From NCBI GenBank assembly GCA_051453625.1, contig JBOZIK010000001.1, positions 218,054,533-218,096,360 on the forward strand: a stretch of 41,828 nucleotides of DNA, given 5' to 3'. Source of the stretch: Welwitschia mirabilis. Taxonomy: Eukaryota > Gnetophyta > Gnetopsida > Welwitschiales. The notes beneath the pieces are model-generated. The model was not told the DNA's origin and did no database searches. It saw nothing but the letters and a program-made list of their open reading frames with translations. This document shows, piece after piece, positions 1 to 10,609 of the stretch. Position 1 is the stretch's first letter. Each line of letters starts with the position of its first letter. The position numbers and the translations under genes were made by a program.

Positions 1-249
1 TCTTACATAAGAATAATCCACCTAATAAGTCTATAACTCAAGTATTTTTTAGTCATAAGATAGAAAATGGTTGCATGATCTATTACACATTGATGAAAAA
101 TCCAAGAAGATAATGTTGAGGATGATTTAGACAAAATATAATGGCAAGCATTTTTCTTTGACTAGTAGTGTAGTTGAATTGGGCTTGGAATAAGTTTTAC
201 TAAGATAAGATATGGCTTTAAAATCATTTTCATACTTTTGACTAAGAAC
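1..249 (-). pseudogene. Ty3/gypsy (Tat/Athila-like) RNase H fragment
   Basis: On the minus strand this reads as the C-terminal half of a retroelement RNase H. A segment like YLSKTYSKPN...NYTTSQRKMLAIIF is followed by HYLLGF, IDHATIFYLMTKK and RLIRWIILM. These match the known order in plant Tat/Athila polyproteins: the TTEKE-like stretch, a TDHAALKYL-like motif, and RLIRW before integrase. Reading frames change more than once, so it is not translatable. It is cut by the window edge on the left and by a gap on the right. It continues the reverse transcriptase at 696-1,212, so both belong to one element running leftwards. Family assignment is by motif recognition; Tat versus Athila is not resolved. 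Confidence 0.72.
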
Positions 250-695
250 NNNNNNNNNNNNNNNNNNNNNNNNNNNNNNNNNNNNNNNNNNNNNNNNNNN
301 NNNNNNNNNNNNNNNNNNNNNNNNNNNNNNNNNNNNNNNNNNNNNNNNNNNNNNNNNNNNNNNNNNNNNNNNNNNNNNNNNNNNNNNNNNNNNNNNNNNN
401 NNNNNNNNNNNNNNNNNNNNNNNNNNNNNNNNNNNNNNNNNNNNNNNNNNNNNNNNNNNNNNNNNNNNNNNNNNNNNNNNNNNNNNNNNNNNNNNNNNNN
501 NNNNNNNNNNNNNNNNNNNNNNNNNNNNNNNNNNNNNNNNNNNNNNNNNNNNNNNNNNNNNNNNNNNNNNNNNNNNNNNNNNNNNNNNNNNNNNNNNNNN
601 NNNNNNNNNNNNNNNNNNNNNNNNNNNNNNNNNNNNNNNNNNNNNNNNNNNNNNNNNNNNNNNNNNNNNNNNNNNNNNNNNNNNNNNNNNNNNNN
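250..695. other. Assembly gap (446 N)
   Basis: Unsequenced bases inside the minus-strand pol fragment. From the flanking protein motifs, it should contain the end of the reverse transcriptase and the start of RNase H. Confidence 0.99.
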
Positions 696-1212
696 ACCAA
701 AAATATGGAGAATTCATTCATAAATATTTCAATAGAATGCTATATCATGTCAGAAAAGATCCACATAATAGTTGGTTAAAAGGTTATAAGGGCATTATAA
801 AGTTCAAAGTACATTCATCTAAAAGAAAAGATTCCAAAGGGTGAGGTGAAAGTTGTTTTAGCTTGGTCTTCACTTAGTATACAAATTTAATTATATCCAC
901 TATACCCATCAAAAAAATAGTAGAAGGCATATCCTTAGATTCTACCAAGTACTTGGTCAAGTAAGGGTAAAAGGCAATGATCTTTTGTAATAACCTCATT
1001 AAGTTTTCTAAAATCAATGCACCTTCTTCATTTTCCCCCCTTTTTTGGAACTACTACTAAAGGACTAACCCACTCACTATTAGATATAACATATATGATT
1101 TTGGCATCCATAAGTTTAATAATTTCATCTTTAACAATTTGTTTAAGAGTCAGGTTAAGCCTTCTTTGGGGCTTCCTAATACATTTTTTTCCATTTACCA
1201 AGGTAAGCACAA
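696..1212 (-). pseudogene. Ty3/gypsy (Tat/Athila-like) reverse transcriptase fragment
   Basis: The minus strand shows the N-terminal and palm motifs of a non-chromoviral plant gypsy RT in order: QRRLNLTLKQIVKDEIIKLM, ISNSEWVSPLVVVPKKGGK, RCIDFRKLNEVITKDH, LLDQVLGRI, FFDGYSGYN, DQAKTTFTSPFG, and the active-site region EIFMNEFSIF. The usual catalytic pair is FMDD; here the first Asp is Asn and the second Glu (plus positions 713-721), so the enzyme is dead. The longest clean piece is 60 codons (1,210-1,028), and in-frame stops follow. It continues through the gap into the RNase H piece. The motif set is diagnostic of the Tat/Athila branch rather than chromoviruses. Confidence 0.85.
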
Positions 1213-1300
1213 GTTATTCAATGTCAACTAAGTGTTGGAAAGGGTCTTCCTTAGGTTCCCTTGAAAAAGTTGGATATGCACTTAAGTTTATTAATTCTAA
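1213..1300 (-). pseudogene. Possible gag scrap abutting the RT
   Basis: Directly upstream of the RT on the minus strand, a short open stretch includes PTFSREPKEDPFQHLVDIE. It resembles the conserved start of plant Athila/Tat gag (a PTFHG..NEDPY.HL-type motif). If so, most of gag and all of the protease have been deleted, joining gag to RT. The match is short, so this is tentative; it could simply be the unconserved protease-RT linker. Confidence 0.22.
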
Positions 1301-1340
1301 ATCATCTCCAAAAGGTAAATCAAATGGATTTTGAATTTCA

Positions 1341-2337
1341 TGTTTTCTATTGGAAATTAAATCTCTAAGAGTAACATTTGCATTTCAGGAAGAAGTTCCT
1401 ATTACAATTAGGATATTAGAGGAAGTAAATTACTTTTGTTTTTATGATCATTTTAATACATTCAACATATTTGAAGAAGAAATAACATGATCTACTTCTA
1501 CATTACAATTTTATTTTGCAAAATCTAATTTTAAAACAATAAAAGAAAAAAAATATTCTTCTTAAATTCTAGAAATTTGCATACCTAGAATGTGCATATC
1601 TAGATTGAGCTTAAAGTCAAATAATCTTTTTCTATGTTTTCTTTGATTACGTTTTACTCTCTCTGATATTTCATCTTCCTACTAGAATTTACCATGTTTT
1701 CACATGCTCAGATAGTAAATAAAAAATAATAGACTATCATCCATCTAGACATGGAAATAACAGAAAGGACAACAATCACATTAATAGAAAATTAAAACTT
1801 AGAAAAAATTACCGAAAGCAAAAAGCTAGACTGTTATCATGGGGATGACAAAGAAGATGATAGTAACTTTATTATCAAACTATGAATAAAAAAAAGAAAA
1901 AATTAATTTTAAAATTATAGAGCTATCATGCTTAATATCATTGGAATGACAGAGAGGATGATAGGGTTCCTAAAAACTATTAAAAATAAAATTTACTGAA
2001 ATAAATCTATTCTAAGTTACACTAAAAATATAACATTAATTTAAATAAATAACTTGAACAAAAAATTCAAGATACTTATCTGATTAGTAACAATTCTCCA
2101 GCTCCTTATAGCCTTCCCTAGAAATGACACTAAAATGTTGCAGTGTGAATTTATGTAATCCTGAAGTCCTTTAGATCAACCTATAAATCAAATTACATTT
2201 AGAAAAGCACACACTAGTATAGATGAGAGTTCACTAGAAAGTTGTAATTCCAATGAAGGCACTAGGCTCAGAGAATTGATTTTCAAATGTATTTTTAGTC
2301 TTTTTATCTTTTAATAACTAAAAGCAAATAACAAAGT
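1341..2337. other. AT-rich non-coding stretch
   Basis: No open frame or recognised protein motif on either strand. It carries three copies of the hairpin-like repeat annotated separately. By position it would be the 5' untranslated region or LTR of the minus-strand element to its left, but no TG...CA ends or primer site could be fixed. Confidence 0.5.
1731..1970. repeat. Three spaced copies of a hairpin-like motif
   Basis: Related blocks lie at 1,731-1,770, 1,828-1,867 and 1,918-1,970, spaced about 90-97 bp apart. Each combines parts of CTATCAT(CC), an ATCATGGGGATGACA-like core, and GAGGATGATAG. The outer arms CTATCATCC and GGATGATAG are inverse complements, so a complete unit could fold into a hairpin. 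Copies are diverged. A fourth copy lies at 2,987-3,029. Confidence 0.6.
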
Positions 2338-2545
2338 AAAATGAAATGCAAAGTGAATGAAGATGNNNNNNNNNNNNNNNNNNNNNNNNNNNNNNNNNNN
2401 NNNNNNNNNNNNNNNNNNNNNNNNNNNNNNNNNNNNNNNNNNNNNNNNNNNNNNNNNNNNNNNNNNNNNNNNNNNNNNNNNNNNNNNNNNNNNNNNNNAA
2501 ATAGAATATGAAATGCAATGTGGAATGGAAATGGAATAAAAATGC
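2338..2545. repeat. Purine-rich simple repeat interrupted by a gap
   Basis: Both flanks of the 133-N gap at 2,366-2,498 are made of irregular (R)AAATG/GGAATG words, for example aaatgaaatgcaaagtg on the left and ggaatggaaatggaataaa on the right. The assembly probably broke inside this low-complexity tract. Confidence 0.6.
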
Positions 2546-3300
2546 AAATCTAAACTAAACCAAAGTCAACCTTGACAAAGGTTGCCCTTATGATCTAAAT
2601 AAATTATAGAATCATCACTTAAACTATAGCCAACTTAAATCATAAGGGACATAAATAGAATTAGAATAAAAAGAGTAATTGTATTTATTCAAAGAACTTT
2701 ACATCCACTTATAAGAAAGTAGTAGCATTTCAATGGAAGAGACTTAGTCTAACACCAAGGAAACTCCTTTCTGTAGCTATTGGATTGACCTCTTTTCCTT
2801 TAGTCTTCCATCATAATAGCATTAGGTACAAAAGATGGAAACAGAAATAAAAAAGAAAAAGGGTATTTATAATTTTACATTGAAGTTCTAGAAGCTCAAC
2901 CCTAGGAATTGGAAAAGAAATCCTAATAGCCCAAATGGGTTGATTGACCCCATTACAAAGATAATTCTTTCTAGCTATAGAAAAGTAGCTATCATCCTAG
3001 TTATCATGGGGTTGACAGAGGGGATATCACTCCATGTCAAAAGGTATTTCATTAGCTTTAGTCCCCATTGTCAACCCTACAACTTCTCTCTATATNNNNN
3101 NNNNNNNNNNNNNNNNNNNNNNNNNNNNNNNNNNNNNNNNNNNNNNNNNNNNNNNNNNNNNNNNNNNNNNNNNNNNNNNNNNNNNNNNNNNNNNNNNNNN
3201 NNNNNNNNNNNNNNNNNNNNNNNNNNNNNNNNNNNCTCCAAAAGTGATTAGAATCATATGTTTCAATGATCATCCTATCAGATCTCTATAATCACCAATA
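2546..3300. other. Non-coding stretch with a possible minus-strand TATA box and a gap
   Basis: No coding motif was found. On the minus strand, TATAAATACCC (plus 2,861-2,872) is a plausible core promoter, which would suit an LTR of the minus-strand element at 1-1,300. LTR ends are not visible. Positions 3,096-3,235 are N. Confidence 0.3.
2987..3029. repeat. Fourth copy of the hairpin-like motif
   Basis: Contains agctatcatcctag, then ttatcatggggttgacag, then gggatatca. It matches the three copies at 1,731-1,970 and carries the CTATCATCC arm intact. It lies about 1 kb from the cluster. Confidence 0.55.
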
Positions 3301-4159
3301 TTTCATCCAAACCTATATAAATGTCCTACAAAGCCACTCAAAATACACCATCAAATTTCTACAAATTAGCATTGTAACAATTTTCAATATTTCTTACATT
3401 TTAGATGTAAAGAGACTAGAAGTAACAAAATTGATATGATTTTAATGGTTTATTATTTGCTTTAGTTTTTAAACATGAAAAGCCAAGATTATTTAAAAAA
3501 GTAATAAGTAAATCTCATAATGCAAACTAATATATTACCATAAAAAAACTTAAATCAACTTTTGAAAACTAAAACATGAGATCTAGTAAAACTATTAATA
3601 AATAAGAAAGATATTAATTATAAATGAAAATGTAAAATGAAGTTAAATATAAAACTCTAAATAATATGTAATAAGGTAAATCTGTAGATTATTCTGCTAT
3701 TTATGTTTTTAAATATCATGCATATGCACTTGTTTTAAAAGATTAGAAATTGAGGCTGGATGTAAACTCCAAGTTCTCAAATATGACGAGAAGGGCTATA
3801 TGTTATGAGATCTCAAAATACATTAGATTACCATTATTATAGATATCAAATTAATGAATCTATAATGATAAATCTTACAACTAATGTTGAAGAAAAAAAT
3901 AATAACTATATTTATAAGACTATGGCTTAGGTGAAGATTGATGGCATAAAACCTTCATGAAAGAAACAAAAGATCAAACTTTTGTATATTTCTACTTTTT
4001 TAAATCTAAAAGAATTTAAAAGAAATCAATAAAGTAATAGCTTTATAGTGTATATTTTTCTTTAATTCTATACATAAGAGTTAACATCAATTTTTAAAGT
4101 AAAAAATGATTCTTATAGTACAACATGATAGTCATGAAGGGGGAACTCAAATTACTTTG
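3301..4159. other. AT-rich stretch with no recognisable gene
   Basis: Only a TATA-like word on the plus strand (cctatataaatg, 3,312-3,323) stands out; it may be an LTR core promoter remnant. No protein motif was found on either strand. Confidence 0.4.
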
Positions 4160-4692
4160 AAAAAGAAAATATGATATATAATAAAACTATAAGAAGATAA
4201 GAATACTATTGGTTGCAAATGGATATATAAAATAAACTCTAATTTAGTATATATAAATAACTAAGAAATGATTGGCAGAAAATGTTATTCTTAAAGGAAT
4301 TGCATTTATTCTAGTAAAACATTTTCTCTTGTTGTAATTACTTTGACTTGTACAAAATCAAATAATTGTATATTTCATTTTTCATTAGAAAATATATGAT
4401 CAATTTTGCTAAAGGCCATTAGAAACTGATGAAATGGTTTCACAAAGTCAATAATGCATCATGTTTGATAAGTGTAATACTAAGAAGAAAGTTTATTATA
4501 TACATTAATTTGATTTTGTAAAAGATCCTAATAAGTAGAAATGTAGCATAGATTATGCGTTTATGTTTTGTAAATGATCTGTTAATTAAAAATATACAAT
4601 ATATGATATAATTCATTTATTCATAAAAAAGGTAAAGTACATATTAGTTATAGAAGCAACAAAGGAAGTAACCTAGATTTAGAGTCTATTAG
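4160..4692 (+). pseudogene. Ty1/copia reverse transcriptase / RNase H remnant
   Basis: A clear copia RT entry motif TIGCKWIYKI starts near 4,207 and is followed by SSKTFSLVVITLTC, matching the plant copia IGCKWVYKIK...ETFSPVVK block. About 70 codons later come FVKDPNK*KCSIDYAFMF and VIEATKEVT*I*SLLG, matching the RNase H motifs DWAGD..RKSTSGYVF and SEA.KEAIWL.SLL. The RT palm with the YVDD site is absent, so an internal deletion has joined the RT start to RNase H. Numerous stops are present. The 3' end runs into the LTR-like sequence that follows. Confidence 0.7.
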
Positions 4693-4844
4693 GCTAAATT
4701 AACACGTAGGAAACTACTCTTAATATTTACTTAACTTATTAAATAAAACATAACATAACTAGTGTGTTTTATCTCCCTTAATAAAAATATATCTTGTCTT
4801 AGTAAAACAAGCTCTTAAGTGTTGATTAAAAATAAAACATGTAA

Positions 4845-5056
4845 GTTAATTAATTAATTACTTTTAAAATGAAATAATATAACTATTCATGACTATTTAA
4901 AAAAAAGTCATATCTCTTCATGTAACATATAAATTATATCATGTCATATAGTTAATTAATTAACTAATATTAAAATGAAAAATTATAAGTATTCATGACT
5001 ATTTCATACAAAGTCATATCTCTTCATGTAGCCTATAAATGATATCATGCCATATT
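4845..5056 (+). repeat. 106-bp tandem duplication in a probable copia LTR
   Basis: Two head-to-tail units, 4,845-4,950 and 4,951-5,056, both start with gttaattaatta. They share ttcatgactattt, caaagtcatatctcttcatgta-like blocks and end in atatcatg(t/c)catat. Each unit contains a TATA-like word (acatataaatt and gcctataaatg). It lies between copia RNase H remains and a copia primer-site candidate, the position of an LTR, so it could be duplicated U3/promoter sequence. LTR borders were not fixed. Confidence 0.7.
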
Positions 5057-5207
5057 AATGGTGTGAATTCTAGATGTAAGTTCTATTAAATTAATTTATA
5101 GGTTCTATTACATTAAAGTTTCTATTTATTTCATTTTCCATGCATTCATGTTTTCTTTTCATGTCATTAACATTTTGTATTCTAAATTCTACATAAAACT
5201 CTAACTA

Positions 5208-5220
5208 GGGTATTAAAGTG
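5208..5220 (+). other. Candidate copia primer binding site (tRNA-iMet)
   Basis: gggtattaaagtg resembles the standard plant site TGGTATCAGAGC, with transitions. It follows the LTR-like stretch and precedes gag-like sequence, as expected. Degenerate, hence modest confidence. Confidence 0.38.
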
Positions 5221-6060
5221 TAGCCATGAGAATAATACGAACATGGCTTAAAAACTTCACTATAGCATGACATATGAACCAATTAATGAATATACTATTT
5301 TAATGCTTGTAAATAAATTCAATGTTAAAATATCATCATAAAATTAGAAGATAGAAAGGATGTGTCTAATCTCTATAGCAGTAAATGCATGGGGATTGTT
5401 CCTTAGGAAACCCATGAAGCTAATTTATTTAAATTATAAATTTAGCAAATAAGAATGAAATATCTCCTAATTAGAAAATGACTCACAGTTATCTAGATGT
5501 AAGTGTATCTAAAAAGAAGGATGATAAAGTTGATTGACCAAAGTAATCTTAGTGACAAATATTAGTGATGAAATTTTTTCTTTAGTTCATGAAATAAAAG
5601 AGCCTAAAGACCATAGAAAATTCTTGTACAATACTTTTTAAGTTAAGAAGAAATCACATAAGTAGTAATTGATTACTGAGTTATTTACTATCAAACATAA
5701 AGATCACAAAGATGTCACACATCTAAAGAAGAAAATCATAAGCTTAAAATAATAATTGAAAGAACAAAGTGCTATGATAGATGAATAAATCATTTAATCT
5801 TTTCTTTCCTTAGGATTTGTCTTTGAAGTTTGATGTATTTTATAAACCATTAAAAAAAGGTAATAAACCTTATTAATTTAAATAATTAATAGTAAAAATC
5901 CATTAAGTAGAAATAGAATTAAAAAAAAAGAATAAGTGTAGGGCTCATTTCATTTGAGAAAAATATGAAACCAATAAATAATATGCTAAAATTTGTAAAT
6001 TTTATAATAGGATGGTTTAACATTTATAAAAATGTTTCTTTAAGAGTTCAAATCATGTAC
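5221..6060 (+). pseudogene. Ty1/copia gag remnant with degenerate zinc knuckle
   Basis: Heavily broken frames downstream of the primer site. A stretch near 5,545-5,600 reads VTNISDEIFSLVHEIKEPKD, reminiscent of the copia gag segment before the knuckle (VVAAIEESKDL-like). At 5,994-6,035 a run C-K-F-Y-N-R-M-V-*-H-L-*-K-C resembles a CCHC knuckle with the second Cys changed to Tyr and irregular spacing, followed by an Asn/Lys/Glu-rich tail (NKNEENKENKNKN). Position between primer site and integrase supports gag. The N-terminal part is not recognisable. Confidence 0.42.
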
Positions 6061-6579
6061 AAAACAAGAATGAGGAGAATAAGGAAAATAAGAATAAAAA
6101 CTCTAAAATTGTAATTATAAGTGATGTGATTGATTAGAAAGAATTCTCTACAATTTACATGAGTAATGATAACACATACTTTGTATATTAAGGATAATCA
6201 AATCAAATGGTTGATAATAATAAATACTTCATGAAGCTTATGTTAATCTTGAATAACATCATAGAGAACATAATTATTGATGATAGAACACAACTAAGAG
6301 TTGATCAATCAAGAAATGTGGAATTATTCTTTCTCATATTGATGAATTTCCTTTAAATTTCAAATTTTAATATGAATCTGATATTAATTTTATCCTTCTT
6401 CAAAAATTATTGTGAGGTAAAATTTGTTGAAAAAAGAATAATTCATATTATATCATTAAAAAAGAGAAATAACACATTAACATAGTTGAGGATGTGGAAT
6501 TTTCCCCTTACAAATGAAAGGAAGTAATTATAACATTATTTTTAACTATTAAAAATGATAAAGACATTATCTAGAATCA

Positions 6580-7060
6580 AATATTATGGCATAGGAACTT
6601 TGAATAAAACTATATCAAATAAGTGATGAAATCCCAAGACACAAAATTAAAGAGCTAACCTTTGAATCTTGTCAAATGGAAAAATACATCATAAGCCATT
6701 TTTAAGGAATAGAACAAAAATATTAGGCATGAAAATCAAAATAATTCATAGTGATTTATATAGACCATTATTAGTTTCATCTTTAAAAGAACAAAACTAT
6801 TTTCTCACCTTTATTAATGATTATAGCAAGTTATGTTTCGTGTACTTCCTACAAAAGAAATCTTAGAATGTTAATGACTTTAAAGTGTATCATGCACTAG
6901 TTGAATGATGAATGAATATATAAATTAAAGTTATTAAAAAAATCAAGGAGGAGAATGTGTGTCAATTGAGTTTATATAATGATATTCAAAAGGATGCAAT
7001 TCAAGATAAATTAGCTCCACCTTATATACTTTAACTTAATTGCATAGCCAAAATAAAAAT
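6580..7060 (+). pseudogene. Ty1/copia integrase remnant
   Basis: The plus strand shows an FESCQMEK piece (pre-integrase zinc region), then a 65-codon open stretch (6,669-6,866) with HHKPF, IIHSDLYRPLLVSSLKEQNY and FLTFINDYSKLCFVYFLQKK. This corresponds to the copia HTD.CGPM...FIDDYSR..WVYFLK block; the first catalytic Asp is kept at 6,753-6,755. Further on, NQGGECVSIEFI (about 6,941) equals SDQGGEF with the second catalytic Asp as Asn, and PPYIL*LNCIAKIKI equals the PYTPQQNGVAERKN block with the third catalytic residue lost. Frameshifts separate the pieces. Confidence 0.82.
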
Positions 7061-7899
7061 AGCATAATCATAAAAATCATAATAAGTATGTTGAATAAGA
7101 GATGTTTTTATTTTTTTTGTATTAAACAAAAGGTATTATGATAGATATTTATCTTTAAAGCATACTAATAACTAAAGCTCTAAAATAGATTTTCCAATAT
7201 GAAGATGATCTAATAAAGCTATTTTTTATATTACCTAAGAACTTTTGGAAGAAAATGTTTCATTCACGTTTCCTAGTAATGAAACAAATTACAAAATAAA
7301 GTAAAAACTTATTTTTCCTTATTTAGATTTAAAAAAAGATTTCTGAGTGTTGTATTTAACTTCTAAAATGGTCATTATTACTTAATATATTACTTTTAAT
7401 GAAATAACTATAATTCACAATCTTATTTAGTCCCCATCATTTGATGTGATGATTTTAATTCATAGATTACCTTCACAAAGCTACAAATCAAAATTCAAAT
7501 AAATTATATTTAGAATGTTTGAAATCAAATTCTAAAATCTTGAATATAAATAATTATCATGTTAATAGTAAAGAGTAAATTATTTATATTATAGGTGATG
7601 ATGGTAAACAAAACATTATTCTAAATGATGAGTCACGAATGTCATGTTAGAATAGATAAGTTTATAATTCATTATACAAAGATGAAATAAGTCTACTAAA
7701 AGAAAATTCAAATTAAGCCATGTGAAATGAAAGATCATTTATTTCTACTATTAGCTTAAAAAATGACATAAAAATAGCTAGTGTAAAAGAAGATCTTAAA
7801 ATCCCAAATTAGAAAAAGATAAGGTAAGAAGATCATATATGATCATAAAAACATAAACATGAAAAGTAATTAATTAACAAGAAATCCAATTCATATGAT
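7061..7899 (+). other. Degraded copia integrase-RT linker, no clear motif
   Basis: Lies between recognisable copia integrase and RT pieces in the same orientation, so it is most likely the integrase C-terminus and linker. It is AT-rich with stops in all frames and no domain could be read. Confidence 0.4.
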
Positions 7900-8075
7900 A
7901 TAGGTATTTCATGTCAAGTATAATCAAGATGGCAGGTACAAGATTAGGTTCATTATTAAGGGTTTACATAGATGGAAGGAATTACTTACATTGAAACATA
8001 TGCACCTCTAGTAAAAAGTCACACCATATGAATCATTTTCACCTTAGCACTTTAGTATAATTGGAGTTTGTTCTA
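7900..8075 (+). pseudogene. Ty1/copia reverse transcriptase start, truncated
   Basis: Reads VFHVKYNQDGRYKIRFIIKG, then (one frame over) MEGITYIETYAPLVKSHTI*IIFTLAL. This matches the copia RT opening KVKYNPDG..ARYKARLVAKG, then GIDY.ETYAPVV...TIR..LALA. Homology stops near 8,060-8,075, so the RT catalytic domain is missing. Order and orientation make it part of the same element as the integrase at 6,580-7,060. Confidence 0.78.
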
Positions 8076-8942
8076 GCTCCCATGGAATCCTCCACATCAA
8101 TACTAGAATATCAAACATATCATAAATGCTATCCACCCTGGTATTACCTAATATTACCACAACTAAATCCATAAGCCTAACAACCTATTATCCTAGATCC
8201 TTCCCCCAATGTCTGGATTACTTTAGGTAGGCTTAAAAAGAGAGAGTAATAAGGCTTACTCTTACTACTCATTCATTGTCATAGCAACCACCAACTTCTC
8301 AAGTTTTGTACTAAAGAATCTACAAGTTGTTTTCAGCTTGGCCTTGTTCATTCAACCAGATAACTATAGGCTATGGGCTACAGGCTCATGGGTTTATTGC
8401 CAATGCTACATATAATGTTAGTTTGATGTTATAATTAACTATATATGTGAAGGATAAATATATATCCTAAATAAAAAATCTATATAACACAACTTATAGG
8501 TTTTGAAATTAAAGGCCATAAAGCAAAAGTTTACAACTAAAGAAATCCCTATATGGCTAAAAAAGGTTCATCAAGTATGTTTTGATAAGATTAATGGATC
8601 TCTTAAAAGTCTTATACATGGAAATCCTTATTGTAGTAGAGTTTGGATTTTATAATTTATAAACTGAGATCCTCATTGTAATAGATTCCCAATGTCATTC
8701 TCTCCATAGGGATAAGTCAAGGTAAAAGATTAAATGAAGATAATAAAAAAAAACTCTTAACTTATAAATATTTCAAATAAATTAAAAATTAAGAGTAAAA
8801 TGAGTTATACTTACATGACGAAGTAGGAAAATGAGATAACTCCAAAGTATAACTTGAATTACCCAACAATGAATCCTCACTCTAATAGTATATTGTAAAT
8901 TCCTGAAATAAATCTTAAATTATTAAGTTATTATAGTTTGGA
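8076..8942. other. Unassigned sequence breaking the copia RT
   Basis: 8,076-8,410 is slightly GC-richer than its surroundings and contains a plus-strand cttaaaaagagagag word. 8,580-8,700 has two weakly similar blocks around ggaaatccttattgtagtag and gagatcctcattgtaatag. No protein motif or element end was recognised. Confidence 0.3.
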
Positions 8943-9820
8943 TGTGATAACATAATCTCATTCATCACACCAGTGTTGATGAATGTCTTAATTACATTTG
9001 TCCTTTATAGCCTATTATAAGCATGAAAAGCAAAAATGAAAATTCTCTGAATCAATCAAACAATATAACTACAACTAAGAACTAAACTTGAGAAAGTCAC
9101 TTGTAAAAAAAAAAATAATTAATAATGTAGTCTGAATTAAGTATTAAAAGTACAATGCTAACTATGCTTAAAATTAAGGATGAATAGATATAATTTCATG
9201 AAAAATAGGAATTAAATTATATTAAACAAAGAAAGTAAAGCTAATACAAACTCCTCAAAGCTAGAATTAAAGCTAGCTACTTCAAAATGGGGAGCTTAGA
9301 AAGTTATTTTTGTGATTGGTGTTCTAAGAATTTCAACTATTTTCACTAGCCAAATATCCCTCAAAATGAGGATGAAAGACCCTTTTTATATAAAAAAAAT
9401 ATGCTTAGGATTTTTCAATTAGGATTTTACATTTTAGGATTTTCATTTTGAAAATTAACATTTTTATGGCCACATAATTTATTTTATTTTGATGCCATAA
9501 CTCCTTATCCCCTAATTATAATTTCGTCACATTCTCAAGTCAATCATAGAATGTAATTCAAAGTGTTCTGCTCTAAAGGATTGACTTGGCCTAGATGATG
9601 ACATTGATGTTTTAAGCTAAATTGTTTTCATCTTTTAACATGTTATCCAAAAAGTATCATTTTACCTAAAACTACCATGGAAAAAAGCATAAATTCATAA
9701 ATCATGTTTAAAAATTTAGAAGAAAATTTTTTATGATAAAATAACTAATTTAATATCTTTTCCTAAGCTAAATTAGTCAAATATAGTTGGTTTTAATGTT
9801 AAATTTTACATGTTATCACA
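8943..9820 (-). repeat. Probable 878-bp LTR of the minus-strand Athila-type element
   Basis: Begins TGTGATAACA and ends TGTTATCACA, perfect inverted ends of TG...CA type. Three extra bases each side (GGA / TCC) also pair, making a 13-bp inverted repeat at 8,940-8,952 and 9,811-9,823. On the minus strand it has a TATA box (TATATAAAAAGGG) about 430 nt from its start, a normal LTR layout, and it follows the integrase and 3' region of the minus-strand element, the place for a 3' LTR. The adjoining tagttagagga is only a weak polypurine tract. No matching second LTR or target duplication was seen, so a solo LTR or another inverted-end element remains possible. Confidence 0.5.
9380..9392 (-). promoter_or_regulatory. 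TATA box in the probable LTR
   Basis: Minus-strand TATATAAAAAGGG is a strong plant core-promoter word inside the inverted-end 878-bp sequence, followed by about 440 nt that would be R-U5. Confidence 0.45.
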
Positions 9821-10600
9821 TCCTCTAACTAGACCTTTACTAGATTCTTAGCAAAAAGTATGTAAAATCAATGCTTTAACATGAAAAAAATATTCAAAAA
9901 CATTTAAGTATGAGAATCATATATCTTTTAAAATATTTTAACCAATTTTTAAAAAATAAAAAATTGTAATCGAAAAATTGTTTTAAAAATGGATGCCATG
10001 CGTCCTAATCAAAATTAGACTTTATTCTTAAAGTTCACCAAGATACAAAATGTTAATACAATTTTTGAAAATATGTTGAAGCATCCTTAGGAAACATTTT
10101 TCATAGAATGTTACTTTAGTATAAAATAAAAATATGTTACAATGCAGAAAAAAATCTAATCTAATGAGAGATCATCATCTCTATCTTCTGATCTAATCTC
10201 TTCTTACCAATACTAAGTAAAAGATCAATCCATAACAAAAATAGTTATGCCTCATGAAGTTATTTCTCATAAAATGAAATGAGGTGAAATTAATAATGGA
10301 AATGAAAAATGGTAATATGAAAGGGACTTAACCATGTAACCTATGAGCAAATAGGATAACTTATCAAAGTCAATGACCTTATTTAATTATGATCTTTAAT
10401 GGATCTCAATATCAGATAAATTTAATATGGATTAAGTAACTTATGAAAATTCAATAGTTACGAGTGAATATCAAGCATAAAGATTAATGAAAATAGAACT
10501 TAGATGATTTTTAATTCCTACTTTTTGTTTTCGTAATTTACTTTTCTACAATCATACATATCCCTCATTTCAAGGCATTTGGATTACATTGAGCACCTAC
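9821..10600 (-). other. Non-coding 3' region of the Athila-type element
   Basis: Lies between the duplicated integrase tail and the probable LTR. No open frame or protein motif. Athila-group elements often carry an extra ORF after integrase, but no envelope-like sequence can be recognised here. Confidence 0.3.
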
Positions 10601-10609
10601 TATTATGAC

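Noticed and set aside
127-723. Open frames on both strands across the first gap
   Set aside because: Their length comes from runs of N; only the RNase H and RT ends at the gap borders are real sequence signals.
1017-1334. 105-codon plus-strand open frame
   Set aside because: It is the reverse-strand shadow of the gypsy RT; the minus strand carries the conserved motifs.
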